The notes: generated from the letters alone by a model not told the origin. DNA of 64,000 nucleotides from Mycobacteriales bacterium (GCA_013362805.1 JABFVL010000001.1:42672-106671); one strand, 5' to 3'. Numbered from the stretch's first letter, positions 46,887-57,135 are shown. A program made the numbers and translations.

Positions 46887-47540
46887 ATGATCATCGCAAT
46901 CGATGGCCCGTCGGGGTCTGGAAAATCCACCACCTCACGCCGGGTGGCCAGCGCTCTGGGTGCCCAATATTTGGACACCGGGGCGATGTACCGGGCGCTG
47001 ACCTGGGCAGTTCTGGACACTGGCGTTGCTCCGGCCGATGCCGCCGAGCTGCTGCACAAAGTTGAAATCCAAAGCGGCACTGACCCGTCCGCACCCACTA
47101 TCGCCGTGAGCGGACGTGGGGTAGATGTGGAAATTCGTGGAGATGACGTCACCTCCAACGTCAGCGCGGTCGCCGCTGTTCCGGCAGTGCGGCAAGCGTT
47201 GGTCGCACAACAGCGACGCATCATCAGCGAAGCCGGCGAACATATTGTTGTCGAAGGACGCGACATAGGTACTGTCGTCGCTCCGAAAGCGGACTTGAAG
47301 GTTTTTCTCACCGCCTCCCAAAATGCCCGTGCGGAGCGCCGCAGCGCCGAACTCGCCGCCGGAACAGTGCAGGACACCCAAGAAAAGCTTGCTCAACGTG
47401 ACGCATTGGACTCTGGTCGGGCCACTGACCCATTGCGGGCCGCACAAGATGCGGTCATTGTTGATTCCACCGCAATGAATATTGATGAGGTAGTCGCGCA
47501 TGTGCTTGCGTTGGCAGCCGCAGCCCAGGAGCGCAAATAA
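46887..47540 (+). CDS. cmk: cytidylate kinase
   Basis: 217 aa. Phosphorylates CMP and dCMP. P-loop [33 protein letters not shown] (NMP-binding), [25 protein letters not shown] and [36 protein letters not shown] (given in part) are diagnostic. The ATG follows a GGAG. Its TAA overlaps the ATG of der by one base (TAATG). Confidence 0.95.
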   Translation: MIIAIDGPSGSGKSTTSRRVASALGAQYLDTGAMYRALTWAVLDTGVAPADAAELLHKVEIQSGTDPSAPTIAVSGRGVDVEIRGDDVTSNVSAVAAVPAVRQALVAQQRRIISEAGEHIVVEGRDIGTVVAPKADLKVFLTASQNARAERRSAELAAGTVQDTQEKLAQRDALDSGRATDPLRAAQDAVIVDSTAMNIDEVVAHVLALAAAAQERK

Positions 47541-48856
47541 TGGACCCAATTGTTGCCGTTGTCGGTCGACCCAATGTCGGGAAATCTACATTGGTCAACC
47601 GAATTTTGTCGCGGCGTGAGGCCGTGGTCCAGGATGTGCCAGGAGTCACTAGGGACCGCATCGCCTACGACGCGAACTGGAATGGACGCCGATTCACCCT
47701 CGTGGACACTGGCGGCTGGGAGCCAGACGCCACGGGGCGTGCCGCCAGTATCGCCGCGCAGGCCGAATACGCGATGCAAACCGCCGACGCCGTGTTGCTC
47801 GTGGTGGACGCCTTGACCGGTGCCACCGAAACCGACACCGCGGTGGCCCGGGTGTTGCAGCGCGGTGGGAAGCCCGTTTTGTTGGTCGCTAACAAGGTTG
47901 ACGATCAACGTGGCGAATCCGACGCATCGGAGTTGTGGTCACTTGGACTGGGCCAGCCCTATCCAGTGTCCGCGCTGCATGGGCGCGGTTCTGGCGATCT
48001 ATTGGACGCCGTCCTCGCCGCGCTGCAAGATGTCCCGCTTGAGCGTGAAGAGGAAGTCGGCGGGCCACGCCGGGTCGCACTAGTCGGGCGTCCCAACGTG
48101 GGCAAATCAAGCTTGTTGAACAAGCTTTCCAAGCATGAGCGGGCTGTGGTTGACTCGGTCGCTGGCACAACTGTCGACCCGGTCGACTCGCTGGTTGACA
48201 TTGGTGATGAAACCTGGCGGCTCGTCGACACAGCTGGGCTCCGCAAGCGTGTGCGTCAGGCGACGGGTGCGGAATACTTCGCCAGTTTGCGAACGTCGGC
48301 GGCCTTGGAAGCCGCTGAGGTGGGCGTGGTGCTATTTGACTCCACCCAAGTCATCAGCGACCAAGACCTGCGGGTTGTCAATATGGTGATTGATGCCGGG
48401 CGCGCCCTGGTATTGGCGTTCAACAAGTGGGACCTCATAGATGAGGATCGACGCGATCAACTCGAGAAGGAAATTGACCGCGACCTAGCGCACGTGAAGT
48501 GGGCGCCTCGAGTGAACATCTCCGCATTGACGGGCCGTGCCACCGATCGCCTGGCGCCAGCGATGCGCACCGCTTTGGCGAGTTGGGATCAGCGGCTGCC
48601 CACTGGTCAGCTCAACACCTGGCTTAAGGACCTGGTCGCGGCGCACCCGCACCCGATGCGCGGTGGTCGGCAGGCACGCATTTTGTTCGCGACGCAGGCC
48701 GACATTCGCCCACCGAAGTTCGTGTTCTTTACCAGTGGGTTCCTGGAGGAGTCGTACCGGCGTTTCCTGGAGCGTCGTCTGCGGGAAGATTTCGGATTCG
48801 CCGGATCACCTATCGATATTTCGATGAAGATCCGTGAGAAACGCAAACGCAAGTAG
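47540..48856 (+). CDS. der: ribosome-biogenesis GTPase Der (EngA)
   Basis: 438 aa with two consecutive GTPase domains and a C-terminal KH-like domain, unique to Der. Domain 1 (about 1-165): G1 [11 protein letters not shown]3 DTGG, G4 NKVD. Domain 2 (about 175-350): G1 [14 protein letters not shown]3 DTAG, G4 NKWD. The KH domain (about 355-438) ends in a basic [11 protein letters not shown] tail. Acts in 50S assembly. The last gene of the scpA operon; its stop abuts the convergent SpoIIE-type gene. Confidence 0.97.
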   Translation: MDPIVAVVGRPNVGKSTLVNRILSRREAVVQDVPGVTRDRIAYDANWNGRRFTLVDTGGWEPDATGRAASIAAQAEYAMQTADAVLLVVDALTGATETDTAVARVLQRGGKPVLLVANKVDDQRGESDASELWSLGLGQPYPVSALHGRGSGDLLDAVLAALQDVPLEREEEVGGPRRVALVGRPNVGKSSLLNKLSKHERAVVDSVAGTTVDPVDSLVDIGDETWRLVDTAGLRKRVRQATGAEYFASLRTSAALEAAEVGVVLFDSTQVISDQDLRVVNMVIDAGRALVLAFNKWDLIDEDRRDQLEKEIDRDLAHVKWAPRVNISALTGRATDRLAPAMRTALASWDQRLPTGQLNTWLKDLVAAHPHPMRGGRQARILFATQADIRPPKFVFFTSGFLEESYRRFLERRLREDFGFAGSPIDISMKIREKRKRK

Positions 48857-51721
48857 TCACTGACGGAAGTCTTTGGGCAGATCTTGTTCTGCCCAAATGC
48901 ACTTCCCACCTGGTGTGTATCGGGTACCCCACCGCTTGGTCATGATCGCGACGAGCTGCAAACCGCGCCCGTTTTCGTCCATCACAGACGCGTGACGGAT
49001 ACGCGGTGTCGCTTCGCTGCCGTCTTTGACTTCGCAGGTCAAAGTGGTGTTAAGAATGAGACGCAGGCCAATTGGGCCGGTGGCATGGCGGATCACGTTG
49101 CCGACCAGTTCACTGGCGACCAGTTCAGTGCTGGTGATGAGTTCTTCCAAATGCCACCGTGTGAGCTGCTCGCGGACAAGTCGGCGGGCTTGGCCGGCGG
49201 CGACGGGCTCGTCAGGCAGTTGCCAGCTAATCACGTCTGATTCGGGAAGAACGTGGGTGCGTACGGCCAACAGCGCGGCGTCGTCTCGTTCGTGCCCGTC
49301 ACTCATGTCGGGCACGACTCCGGTAATGGTGTCGCACAATTTTTCGAGGTGCGCCATTTCGAGCTCGGGATTGCTGTTGAATACGCCCGCTTCGATGACG
49401 GCGTTGAGTGTTTCGGCGAGGCTGTCCATGCCTCGCTTCATGTCTCCGTTGACCGACTCGACAAGTCCGTCGGTGTACATGATGAGCGTGCTACCCGGAG
49501 GTAGTTGGAGTTCGGTGATTTCGTAGGGCTGTTGGGCAACTCCGAGCGGTAGGCCCGGCGTGATTTTCGGATAGGTCACGGTTCCATCTGGATAGGCGAC
49601 GGCTGGCGCTGGGTGTCCGGCGCTGGCGATGCTGCATGTGCCAGTGGTTGAGTCGTAAATGGCATACAAGCAGGTGGCATAGCGGTCGGTTTCGAAGCTG
49701 GAGGCGACGTCATTGATATGGGCGAGTAGCTCGTTGGGGGGATAGTCCATTCCAGCGATGGTGGCGACAGCCGCCCTTATTCGTCCCATGGTGATGGCTT
49801 CGTTCAGGCCGTGCCCGAGCACGTCACCGATAACCAGAGCCACGCGGCCGGCTGAAAGTGGGATGGTGTCGTACCAGTCTCCGCCGACGTTGGAGCTTCC
49901 GCCGGCGGGTAGGTATCGTGCGGCGGCGGTGACGGCGGACAAGGTGGGCAGTGCATGTGGGAGCAGGCCGCGTTGTAGTTGTTGAGCTTTGTTGTGTGCT
50001 TCGTCGTACAGCCTGGCGCGTTCCAGGGCTTGGGCTGACATTCCACTGAGGGCGATGAGGAGAGTTTTTTCATCGTTCGTGAATTCCCGAGAGGTGGGAA
50101 AGGAAATGACGAGATGCCCCGCGTATTTGCCGCCGGAGAGCATGGGCAGGAAGGCCCAGGCGTTCATTCCGCTGTCCCGTGCCATGTCGGCCATTTTGGG
50201 ATAGCGGCAGGTCAGTTCGTAGAGCGATGGAACAAATTCAGCGGTGTCTTTACTGCGTGGCCATCCTGTTGCTTCGGTAATCGAGTCTCCGAGATCGTTC
50301 AAGATGATTTCGAGTTCTTCGGAGTAGCCGATCATGGCGATTGGTCGGATACTTCCGCTGCTGAATACGGGCATGACCATGCCGCTGGCGCCCAATGGAC
50401 GTAGCCCGTGCTCGCTGATGGCATCTATTACTTCATTAATCTGCAGTGCTTGGGCTAGGGCGACGGTGAGATGACCGAGTTGATCGGCGCGTTGCGCGGC
50501 CGCGTTTTCTTGTTGGCGTTCTTCGGTGACGTCGGTGGCATAGATGGTGGCTCCCGGCTTCACTGGGACTAGCCGGAGGTGAAAAATTCGGTCTTCAACG
50601 GTCATGTCGGCGCTGGTGGGCTTCCCGGTGAGGACAGCGTCACGGAATTGTTGCGCGAATTGAGGTGTGCTTGGGATAACGTTCCACAGCGAGTTTCCGA
50701 GCACGGTGGTGGAAAATAGTCGTTCGGCGGGCGCGTTGGCGTAGACCACGTTCCAGTTTTCGTCCAATACGAGAAATGCGTCGGACATGTATTGCAGAAC
50801 TTGGACAGCGGAATTTTGGGCGAGCTTTGTTTCTGTTTTGTCCCAACCTGTGCCGATCATCCGCATGGGGGTGCCGTCTTGGGCGTATGTTGGGTGGCCG
50901 CGCAATTCCACCCAGTGAACGCGTCCTTCTTTATCAACTACTCGATACTCCAACGAATACACACTTCGCGTAGCGATGGAGTGTTCGATCGCCTTGAGTA
51001 CACCCGGTAGGTCGTCGGGGTGCACGCGCGACATCCAGGTTTCTACCTGTCCGTCCCATTCTTCGGGCGAGACGCCGCTGACGTGGTGGACAAGTTTTTG
51101 TGCACCGGCGTCCAAGATCAGTTCATTCGTGACGAGATTCCAGTCCCAGGTTGCCACGCCAATTGTGCTCATGGCCTGTTCTAGTGGTGAGCCGGATGCT
51201 TCTTGCCACCATGCGGGGGTGATATTCGATAGCGGGGGCGCCATTTGGTCGAGACATATAGCGGCCCGATGTGCGAGTTGGGTCAGGAAGTTCAGATCTT
51301 TATCTGAGATTTTTTCTTGCGCACTCAGTACGGATAGAACAGCGTGGAGTTTATCCCCATTTTCAATGGGGATTGAGACTATGAGCGTGTCCTGCTGATC
51401 AGAAGAGTGCGGGTCTGCTCCGAATTGAGTCCTGTCCTGGGCTGGGCGATGCTCTTGCGCGGCCCGGACGGGGGCTATAGAAGGTTCGTCGAGCCTTAGC
51501 TGTTCCCAGCCTTGTGCGGAGCTTCGGGGAAAACCACTCATCGCACCGAGTCGCAAGCTGTCGCCCTGTGGTAGATGCACCATGGCACCTAGGCCGTTCA
51601 CGGCCGCCGCCGCTTGTTGGGCAGCCAGACGCAAGACCTCGGTCTGGTTGAGTCCTTCACTGCCTGGAGCGAAGAGCTGTAGCCGCCGAGTTTGTTCTGC
51701 TTCGCGCAATGTGGGACCCAC
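48857..51721 (-). CDS. GAF-PAS-PAS-GAF-SpoIIE phosphatase-HATPase signalling protein
   Basis: 954-aa soluble multi-domain protein. Approximate order: GAF 1 (20-165), PAS 1 (190-315), PAS 2 (318-420), GAF 2 (425-590), PP2C/SpoIIE phosphatase (605-815) with VGGDWYDTIPL, GDVLGHGLNEA, YTDGLVES and DDAALL, and a C-terminal HATPase_c/RsbW-like domain (830-945) with ELVASELVGNVIRHA and DENGRGLQLV. Such proteins combine a phosphatase for anti-anti-sigma factors with an anti-sigma-kinase-like module, responding to small ligands or redox state. No sigma, RsbV or RsbW gene is adjacent. GTG start with GGAGGG upstream. Confidence 0.92.
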   Translation of the reverse strand: MGPTLREAEQTRRLQLFAPGSEGLNQTEVLRLAAQQAAAAVNGLGAMVHLPQGDSLRLGAMSGFPRSSAQGWEQLRLDEPSIAPVRAAQEHRPAQDRTQFGADPHSSDQQDTLIVSIPIENGDKLHAVLSVLSAQEKISDKDLNFLTQLAHRAAICLDQMAPPLSNITPAWWQEASGSPLEQAMSTIGVATWDWNLVTNELILDAGAQKLVHHVSGVSPEEWDGQVETWMSRVHPDDLPGVLKAIEHSIATRSVYSLEYRVVDKEGRVHWVELRGHPTYAQDGTPMRMIGTGWDKTETKLAQNSAVQVLQYMSDAFLVLDENWNVVYANAPAERLFSTTVLGNSLWNVIPSTPQFAQQFRDAVLTGKPTSADMTVEDRIFHLRLVPVKPGATIYATDVTEERQQENAAAQRADQLGHLTVALAQALQINEVIDAISEHGLRPLGASGMVMPVFSSGSIRPIAMIGYSEELEIILNDLGDSITEATGWPRSKDTAEFVPSLYELTCRYPKMADMARDSGMNAWAFLPMLSGGKYAGHLVISFPTSREFTNDEKTLLIALSGMSAQALERARLYDEAHNKAQQLQRGLLPHALPTLSAVTAAARYLPAGGSSNVGGDWYDTIPLSAGRVALVIGDVLGHGLNEAITMGRIRAAVATIAGMDYPPNELLAHINDVASSFETDRYATCLYAIYDSTTGTCSIASAGHPAPAVAYPDGTVTYPKITPGLPLGVAQQPYEITELQLPPGSTLIMYTDGLVESVNGDMKRGMDSLAETLNAVIEAGVFNSNPELEMAHLEKLCDTITGVVPDMSDGHERDDAALLAVRTHVLPESDVISWQLPDEPVAAGQARRLVREQLTRWHLEELITSTELVASELVGNVIRHATGPIGLRLILNTTLTCEVKDGSEATPRIRHASVMDENGRGLQLVAIMTKRWGTRYTPGGKCIWAEQDLPKDFRQ

Positions 51722-51904
51722 ATTCCCTCCACATGCGTCCTGGGGAGCTGAGCTGCGCCACTACCAACGTACATGAACTTGCAGGTCAACTGCATGCTCG
51801 ATAATACGCAAAAGCTATAAATTTATTATGTCGTCATTTTTCCCATTAGCCACACTGATTACACGGCTTGTCAACGGAAATAAGGAATTCTTTGTTGGTG
51901 GGTG

Positions 51905-53383
51905 TTACTGAGGCAAATTATCGTGACGAAAGCTAGGACGACGCGTGCGCGTCAAGGAAAATAATGTCGCTGCGACGATTGCTCTGGTGTGACTAGGTTC
52001 AATGATTTCGTCGATTGACAGCCGAGACGCCGCCACCAGCGGATCCATCACGGTGGACTGATAATCAGCTAAGAGTTCATGTCTTCGGGAAGGGTCCGCG
52101 GTGAGCTCACGCCGATGAATGACATCAATCGCACCCTCTGCACCCATAACCGCGATATGTGAATGAGGCCAAGCGAATACCGCATCCGCGCCTAACGATT
52201 TAGAGTTCATGACGATGTAGGCACCGCCAAAAGCTTTACGGAGAATAACTGTAATTCGGGGAACTCGTGCTTCTGCGAACGCGTACAACAATTTTGCCCC
52301 ACGCCTTATGACTCCACCCGATTCTTCTTTTGTGCCAGGTAGAAATCCAGGAGTGTCCACGAGCGTTATTAACGGCAGTCCAAACGCATCGCACATACGA
52401 ACGAAGCGAGCACCTTTCTCAGATGCCGCGCTATTTAACGTGCCGGCGAGCGCTTGTGGTTGATTGGCAATTATTCCAACCGGTTGACCTTCCATCCGCG
52501 CGAATCCAATTACCAAATTACGCGCGTACTTTGGCTGCAGTTCGAGAAAACTATCCAGGTCTACAATGCCACCTATAGCCCCGCGCACATCGTATGGCTT
52601 ACGAAAATTGTGCGGAATATCCGCCAGGGTCCCCGCGGGAGCTGGTGCGGAAAACGGAGCGGACTCACTGGCTGAGCTAGGCAAATAGGAAAGTACTTGT
52701 CTCGCTAATCGCAGTGCGTCCTCCGCGTCGGAGGCCACCAAATGTGCGACCCCCGACTGCTGCGAATGTACGACTGGGCCTCCCAGCTCAGCTGCCGTGA
52801 CATTCTCATTTGTCACGGCCCTAACCACCTTGGGTCCGGTGACAAACATGTGTGCGCGGTCTTTTGCCATGATGACTATGTCCGTTAACGCGGGGGAGTA
52901 AACAGCTCCTCCAGCACATGGCCCTAATACGACACTGATCTGCGGAACCCGTCCGGACAGCCGCACATTGGCGCGAAATATAGTGCCGTAACCGTCGAGT
53001 GCGGCGACTCCCTCCTGAATTCGGGCACCCCCGGAGTCGATGAGGCCAATAATCGGCATGAGGCCTCGCTCGGCATGTTCCATAACGCGTACGATTTTCT
53101 GTGCGTGAATTTCGCCAAGCGAACCGCCAAGAACCCCCGGATCCTGGCTGAATAGAGCGACGGGACGTTCATCAATATTTGCTATTCCCGTAACCACTCC
53201 GTCTCCGCGGGGACGTTTTTTGTCCAGCCCAAATGCCGTGGCTCGATGTTGCGCTTGGCTGCCGAATTCCACGAAACTTCCTGGGTCAACCAGGTGTGCA
53301 ATGCGATGTTTCGCACCAGGAAAAGCGTGCGCCTCTTGGTTTCGTTTGGATGGACCAGGCGGGCGTAATGGTTCAATCGACAC
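51905..53383 (-). CDS. acyl-CoA carboxylase beta subunit (propionyl-CoA carboxylase type)
   Basis: 492-aa carboxyltransferase with N- and C-terminal crotonase-like halves: FGSQAQHRATAFGLDKKRPRGDGVV, SGGARIQEGVAALDGYG, GPCAGGAVYSPALTD, and IGFARMEGQPVGIIANQP, VDTPGFLPGTKEE, KAFGGAYIVMNSK. It transfers the carboxyl from carboxybiotin to acetyl- or propionyl-CoA. No biotin carboxylase alpha subunit or epsilon subunit is in the window, so it must pair with one encoded elsewhere. GTG start. It stands alone, with about 190 bp free of genes on each side. Confidence 0.9.
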   Translation of the reverse strand: MSIEPLRPPGPSKRNQEAHAFPGAKHRIAHLVDPGSFVEFGSQAQHRATAFGLDKKRPRGDGVVTGIANIDERPVALFSQDPGVLGGSLGEIHAQKIVRVMEHAERGLMPIIGLIDSGGARIQEGVAALDGYGTIFRANVRLSGRVPQISVVLGPCAGGAVYSPALTDIVIMAKDRAHMFVTGPKVVRAVTNENVTAAELGGPVVHSQQSGVAHLVASDAEDALRLARQVLSYLPSSASESAPFSAPAPAGTLADIPHNFRKPYDVRGAIGGIVDLDSFLELQPKYARNLVIGFARMEGQPVGIIANQPQALAGTLNSAASEKGARFVRMCDAFGLPLITLVDTPGFLPGTKEESGGVIRRGAKLLYAFAEARVPRITVILRKAFGGAYIVMNSKSLGADAVFAWPHSHIAVMGAEGAIDVIHRRELTADPSRRHELLADYQSTVMDPLVAASRLSIDEIIEPSHTRAIVAATLFSLTRTRRPSFRHDNLPQ

Positions 53384-53578
53384 TCATTCACCCCGTTCTG
53401 ATGCGGAACTTTGAGTTTGCGCTTCTTAAATTCGATTAGCAACGGGGTGGAACGAATCAATTTTCGGGCACCTGTCTCAAGGTGGAACATTGCGAACAGG
53501 GCGAGCAATGCGAGCACATCCCGCTATCTCCCATTTGTGTGGGTGAATATAAAACGGTCCATATTCGCATGATCTAAT

Positions 53579-54952
53579 TCAGTGGTTTATCGCTATTGTG
53601 TTGACCGTACGGGGCAGAAAAGCGGCCGGAATTAATGCGAGTGCAGTGATAAGTGCCAACACTTGGAGCGCTGAACTCATCGATGCGTTTGTCGAACCTA
53701 GCCCCGAAAGCATCACGTTGGTCGCTACGGCGATGCCAATCGTGGGACCGATGTTCATCGCTGTTTGCTTGATGCCGCCCACCACACCTGCATGTCCAGG
53801 TGGCGCGTCCCCAACGACAGTTCCGGTTGCGGTCACCATTATCGCGGCGAAACCCAAGCCAAGCAGTGCGAGAGAGACATGGCTCATTACCCGACCATGC
53901 GAAGGAACCAGCGTCGACAGACCGGCTATGCCGCAGATGGCTAAACCCACGCCAATGGTCGCCGCTAGCCGCGGCCCATAGCGACGAGCAGCCTTGTTCG
54001 CCAGCGGGGCGCCTAACACCATGAGTGCCGTAAGTGGCAGCACGCTCATTCCGGTGTCGAGCGGGCCAAGGCCGACGACATCTTGGAAAAAGAACGTGGA
54101 AACGAACAGCGCACCAAACATTCCCGCGGTGGTCATCAGCAAAAGCAGCATTGAAGCCATGACGGGTACAGATAGTGCGACAGCCCGGGCCACGATGGGG
54201 TCAGCGGCACGGCGTTCGTGAAAAACAAAAGCTACGGCGAGCGCCGTACAACCACCCCACCCCAGCAGCGTCGGCGTAGTAGTCCAGCCCTGACCTGGAA
54301 CACGCACCAAGGTGTGCACCAATATCGCTAAAGTGCCCGCCAAGAGAGTCGAGCCCAAAAGATTGAGCTGCTTGGGGTGTGTTGTAGAAAGGGTCGGAAT
54401 GCTCAAGAACGCGGCACATGCGGCGATAGCTAGCGCGATTGGAATATTCATGACGAACACTGCCCGCCACTCAAAATGCGCGATAAGTATGCCGCCGAGC
54501 ACCGGGCCGACCGCTGCGGCGAGCCCAATCGCGCTGGTGCGAATAGCGATGGGAGTGCCGAGCCGGTCCGCGGGGTAGACCAGCCTCAGCATCGCCAAAG
54601 TCGCCGGTTGTAAGAGCGCGCCGAATATACCTTGCACACCACGTAATGCGATTACCCACCCGATCCCGGGCGCGAATGCGATTGCCGCTGCGGCGGCCGC
54701 GAAGCCAAGGCTTCCGACTACAAGTAGCCGCAGGTGCCCGTAACGGTCGCCGACGCGTCCGGCGATCACCAGGAACGCGGCAACGGCCACAAGATAGGCG
54801 GTGCTGCTCCACTGCACTTCAGCAACGCTCGCATGAAGATCTCGACGCATTTCCGGTTGCGCTACCAGCAGTATGGTCCCGTCTAGCGCAACAAGAGCCG
54901 CGCCAGTAATGGAAGCGGCGAGGGTGAGTCGTTGGTGGACCTTTTCGTTCAT
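53579..54952 (-). CDS. DHA2-like MFS transporter
   Basis: 457 aa, about 14 helices. Helix 1 has GAALVALDGTILLVAQPEM, motif A is IAGRVGDRYGHLRLLVVG, and the helix-5 motif C region is AVGPVLGGILIAHFEWRAVFVMN. Third efflux-type MFS gene of this window. It overlaps the preceding tetR by four bases (ATGA), so the pair forms a self-regulated operon controlled from 55563-55598. Confidence 0.88.
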   Translation of the reverse strand: MNEKVHQRLTLAASITGAALVALDGTILLVAQPEMRRDLHASVAEVQWSSTAYLVAVAAFLVIAGRVGDRYGHLRLLVVGSLGFAAAAAAIAFAPGIGWVIALRGVQGIFGALLQPATLAMLRLVYPADRLGTPIAIRTSAIGLAAAVGPVLGGILIAHFEWRAVFVMNIPIALAIAACAAFLSIPTLSTTHPKQLNLLGSTLLAGTLAILVHTLVRVPGQGWTTTPTLLGWGGCTALAVAFVFHERRAADPIVARAVALSVPVMASMLLLLMTTAGMFGALFVSTFFFQDVVGLGPLDTGMSVLPLTALMVLGAPLANKAARRYGPRLAATIGVGLAICGIAGLSTLVPSHGRVMSHVSLALLGLGFAAIMVTATGTVVGDAPPGHAGVVGGIKQTAMNIGPTIGIAVATNVMLSGLGSTNASMSSALQVLALITALALIPAAFLPRTVNTIAINH

Positions 54953-55563
54953 GAACCCACTGGTCCGAGGTGCGAGTCAATCGTGGTGTCGATGAGCTGG
55001 ATCAGTTGGTTTGGGGTATCTATGGAATCTGTCAGAGCGATCTGCAAGCTTCCCCAGAGCCATAGTTGGGCGATGCCATGCAGGTTTGCCCACAAGGCGG
55101 CTGCGATCAATGGGGCGGGTCGCTTTGGTGGAGAATCGATGTGGCAATCCGCAACCAAGCTCACTATGTGCGTGAACAGGGGGATCGTCGATTCGCGAAG
55201 TCGTGGCTGGTTTGAGGTGTGTCTTTCGCTGTCCAATAGTTCATGCCGAAACATCAGTTCGAACATTCCGCGGTTACGCACGGCGTATTCCACGTAGGTA
55301 TGACTCAGTGCGCGCAACTGCGCTCGGGCGCTGTCGGTTTCCCGAGTGGCGGCGGTGAACTGCGCCCCGTGGTCGGCGAATCCGCGCTGTGCGATGGCCG
55401 AGAGCAATGAGTGGTGAGTGGGGAAATATCGACGTGGAGCGCCGTGTGACACTCCGGCCCGACGGGCGATTTCGCGTAGACCGAGCGCGGCCACTCCATC
55501 CGTTGTGACGAGCTCAACGCCGAGATTGATTAACTGTTCCCGCAAGGGAATTTGCTGCGACAT
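54949..55563 (-). CDS. TetR family transcriptional regulator
   Basis: 204 aa. HTH at about 8-52: LREQLINLGVELVTTDGVAALGLREIARRAGVSHGAPRRYFPTHHSLL given in parts (GLREIARRAGVSHGAPRRYF). The C-terminal TetR_C-type domain has LIAAALWANLHGIAQLWLWGSL. The start is the ATG at 55563; a GTG two codons upstream is possible, but lies in the operator. It directly precedes and overlaps the MFS gene. Confidence 0.9.
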   Translation of the reverse strand: MSQQIPLREQLINLGVELVTTDGVAALGLREIARRAGVSHGAPRRYFPTHHSLLSAIAQRGFADHGAQFTAATRETDSARAQLRALSHTYVEYAVRNRGMFELMFRHELLDSERHTSNQPRLRESTIPLFTHIVSLVADCHIDSPPKRPAPLIAAALWANLHGIAQLWLWGSLQIALTDSIDTPNQLIQLIDTTIDSHLGPVGS

Positions 55564-55598
55564 AGACACTGTCTACCACGCGGTGTAGACAGTGTCTA
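55563..55598. promoter_or_regulatory. duplicated palindromic TetR operator
   Basis: Arms TAGACACTGTCTAC (55563-55576) and GTAGACAGTGTCTA (55585-55598) are perfectly inverted, with 8 nt between. Each arm contains its own palindrome AGACA-S-TGTCT, so there are two operator boxes. They reach into the tetR start codon, which suits autorepression. Confidence 0.75.
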
Positions 55599-55689
55599 CT
55601 GTACGTAGTTTCCACGCGCTTTTATGCGTAGACCATCCGTCCTAAGAAGCGCCGGGGCTGTCGAGCGCGTCCGGCCGCAGGACGCGGTC

Positions 55690-57123
55690 CTACAAAAGTG
55701 GCCCGGTCTTATTCGGATGCTGTGGCCACTCAAATCCAGCGCGAGCCGTGATCACGTTGGGCACCCTCCTGGCATGCACAGAGACCGGGAAATCACGCCC
55801 AGGAGGCCTGATCTGCCCTGTCGTTTCGATGACCTCTTCGACGTTGTGAGCGAGCCATGAAGGTCCGCTGACAGACCCAGCCGATAGATGTTTGGATGGG
55901 ACGGTGAACTGATCCAACACGGCGACCGGAGATTGACGCTCGAACAATGGTGTCGTGGGGGTTTCTAGGTATTTGTGTTGGAGCTTGCGCAGCTCTTCCT
56001 TGTCCACCTCGATATTGAGCGCCCCGAGCCCGCGGGCCAGCCAGTCCAAACCCTGCTCTCCAGGCTGACCCAATAACTCAGGAGCTCGTATGCCCACAGT
56101 CAACAGTTCATGCGGGAGATTGCCCAATACTGGACCTAAAGCGTGAGCTAGTCGCCGCACCATCGCCGGTGCGGCAGCATATACCGCGAATGTCCAGTTT
56201 TGCGCTGACCGGCTATCGAGCATGCTCAGCGCGTGGACTTTCTCAGCCTCAACGCGGGTATGCACTCGGTCAATGATCTCCGGAGCGATTCCCCTGGCGG
56301 TAGAAAGCTCGCGTCCAACTACCTGTTCCAAGCTGGCGGCTTGAGCCTCCACGCCAGGAACTGTATGCGCATCAACGTATAGCCGACTATTCGCAGGTAC
56401 TTCGCGAATCAGATCTGCTGTATGGCCACTCATTCGCGCATGTATTTCGGGTGCGACGGTGGATAGCTCCGCACTCAAAGATGCGTTCTGTTGGTGATGG
56501 ATTTCCTCATGGGCATGCGTGATGTCGAGCTCAACTTGGATTTCTTTGGTGATGGGGCCTGGACCGTTGACGTTCTGCCAATAATTGGCGGCGAAGTAAA
56601 CGATGCCCTCGTCCGAGTTGTGGCAGGCGGCATTATCACCAAATTGGTGGATGCGAGCGAATTCATCGATGGCCGCTGGCCCGATTGGAAATTGGATCTC
56701 GACGCGCGCATGTGCGAGCGCCAAATACATCGCGGTGTAATCCAAATCTGACATTACGAGTATTGGAGCGCCATGCGTTGTTATTGGACCCGAAAAGCCC
56801 AATTTTTCCGCCGCATGCGTGGCGGCGACATCTCGATATGCGTTCAGATCCTGTTCTAGGGTCTGACACCAAGCGGAATCGGCTTCTGGAAAAGATTTCT
56901 CGGTAATGCTGTTTGTGATTCGTTGCCAGGACGCCGCATAAAAAAGGGAACCAGACTTTAGCATTTCCCGGTGATAGCTCAGCGCCAAAGTTCGCTGTTC
57001 GCTCGGGAGTAAATCCTGCGACCTCAGCGCGTTAGCTAATGCGTCGAGTACCGACACGGCGGCGATTGGCCGGGGCGCCGGCTCGGCAACCACGTCCAAT
57101 TCAATTGATCTGTACCCCAGCAT
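55690..57123 (-). CDS. uncharacterised protein with HEEIH putative metal motif
   Basis: 477 aa, no signal peptide or membrane segment. Helix-rich and acidic. An HEEIH sequence at 205-209 in ELDITHAHEEIHHQQNASL fits the gluzincin HExxH consensus; a third metal ligand is not obvious. Further dense His/Glu patches occur (IHQFGDNAACHNSDEG). A zinc hydrolase or a metal-binding protein is possible; I do not recognise the family. The ATG has TAAACT six bases upstream and no ribosome site, so it looks leaderless. Confidence 0.65.
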   Translation of the reverse strand: MLGYRSIELDVVAEPAPRPIAAVSVLDALANALRSQDLLPSEQRTLALSYHREMLKSGSLFYAASWQRITNSITEKSFPEADSAWCQTLEQDLNAYRDVAATHAAEKLGFSGPITTHGAPILVMSDLDYTAMYLALAHARVEIQFPIGPAAIDEFARIHQFGDNAACHNSDEGIVYFAANYWQNVNGPGPITKEIQVELDITHAHEEIHHQQNASLSAELSTVAPEIHARMSGHTADLIREVPANSRLYVDAHTVPGVEAQAASLEQVVGRELSTARGIAPEIIDRVHTRVEAEKVHALSMLDSRSAQNWTFAVYAAAPAMVRRLAHALGPVLGNLPHELLTVGIRAPELLGQPGEQGLDWLARGLGALNIEVDKEELRKLQHKYLETPTTPLFERQSPVAVLDQFTVPSKHLSAGSVSGPSWLAHNVEEVIETTGQIRPPGRDFPVSVHARRVPNVITARAGFEWPQHPNKTGPLL

Positions 57124-57129
57124 GCAGAG

Positions 57130-57135
57130 AGTTTA
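57130..57135 (-). promoter_or_regulatory. -10 box of leaderless HEEIH-protein gene
   Basis: Minus-strand TAAACT, 6 nt, then the ATG at 57123. The remainder of the 57124-57335 gap shows no convincing gene. Confidence 0.45.
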
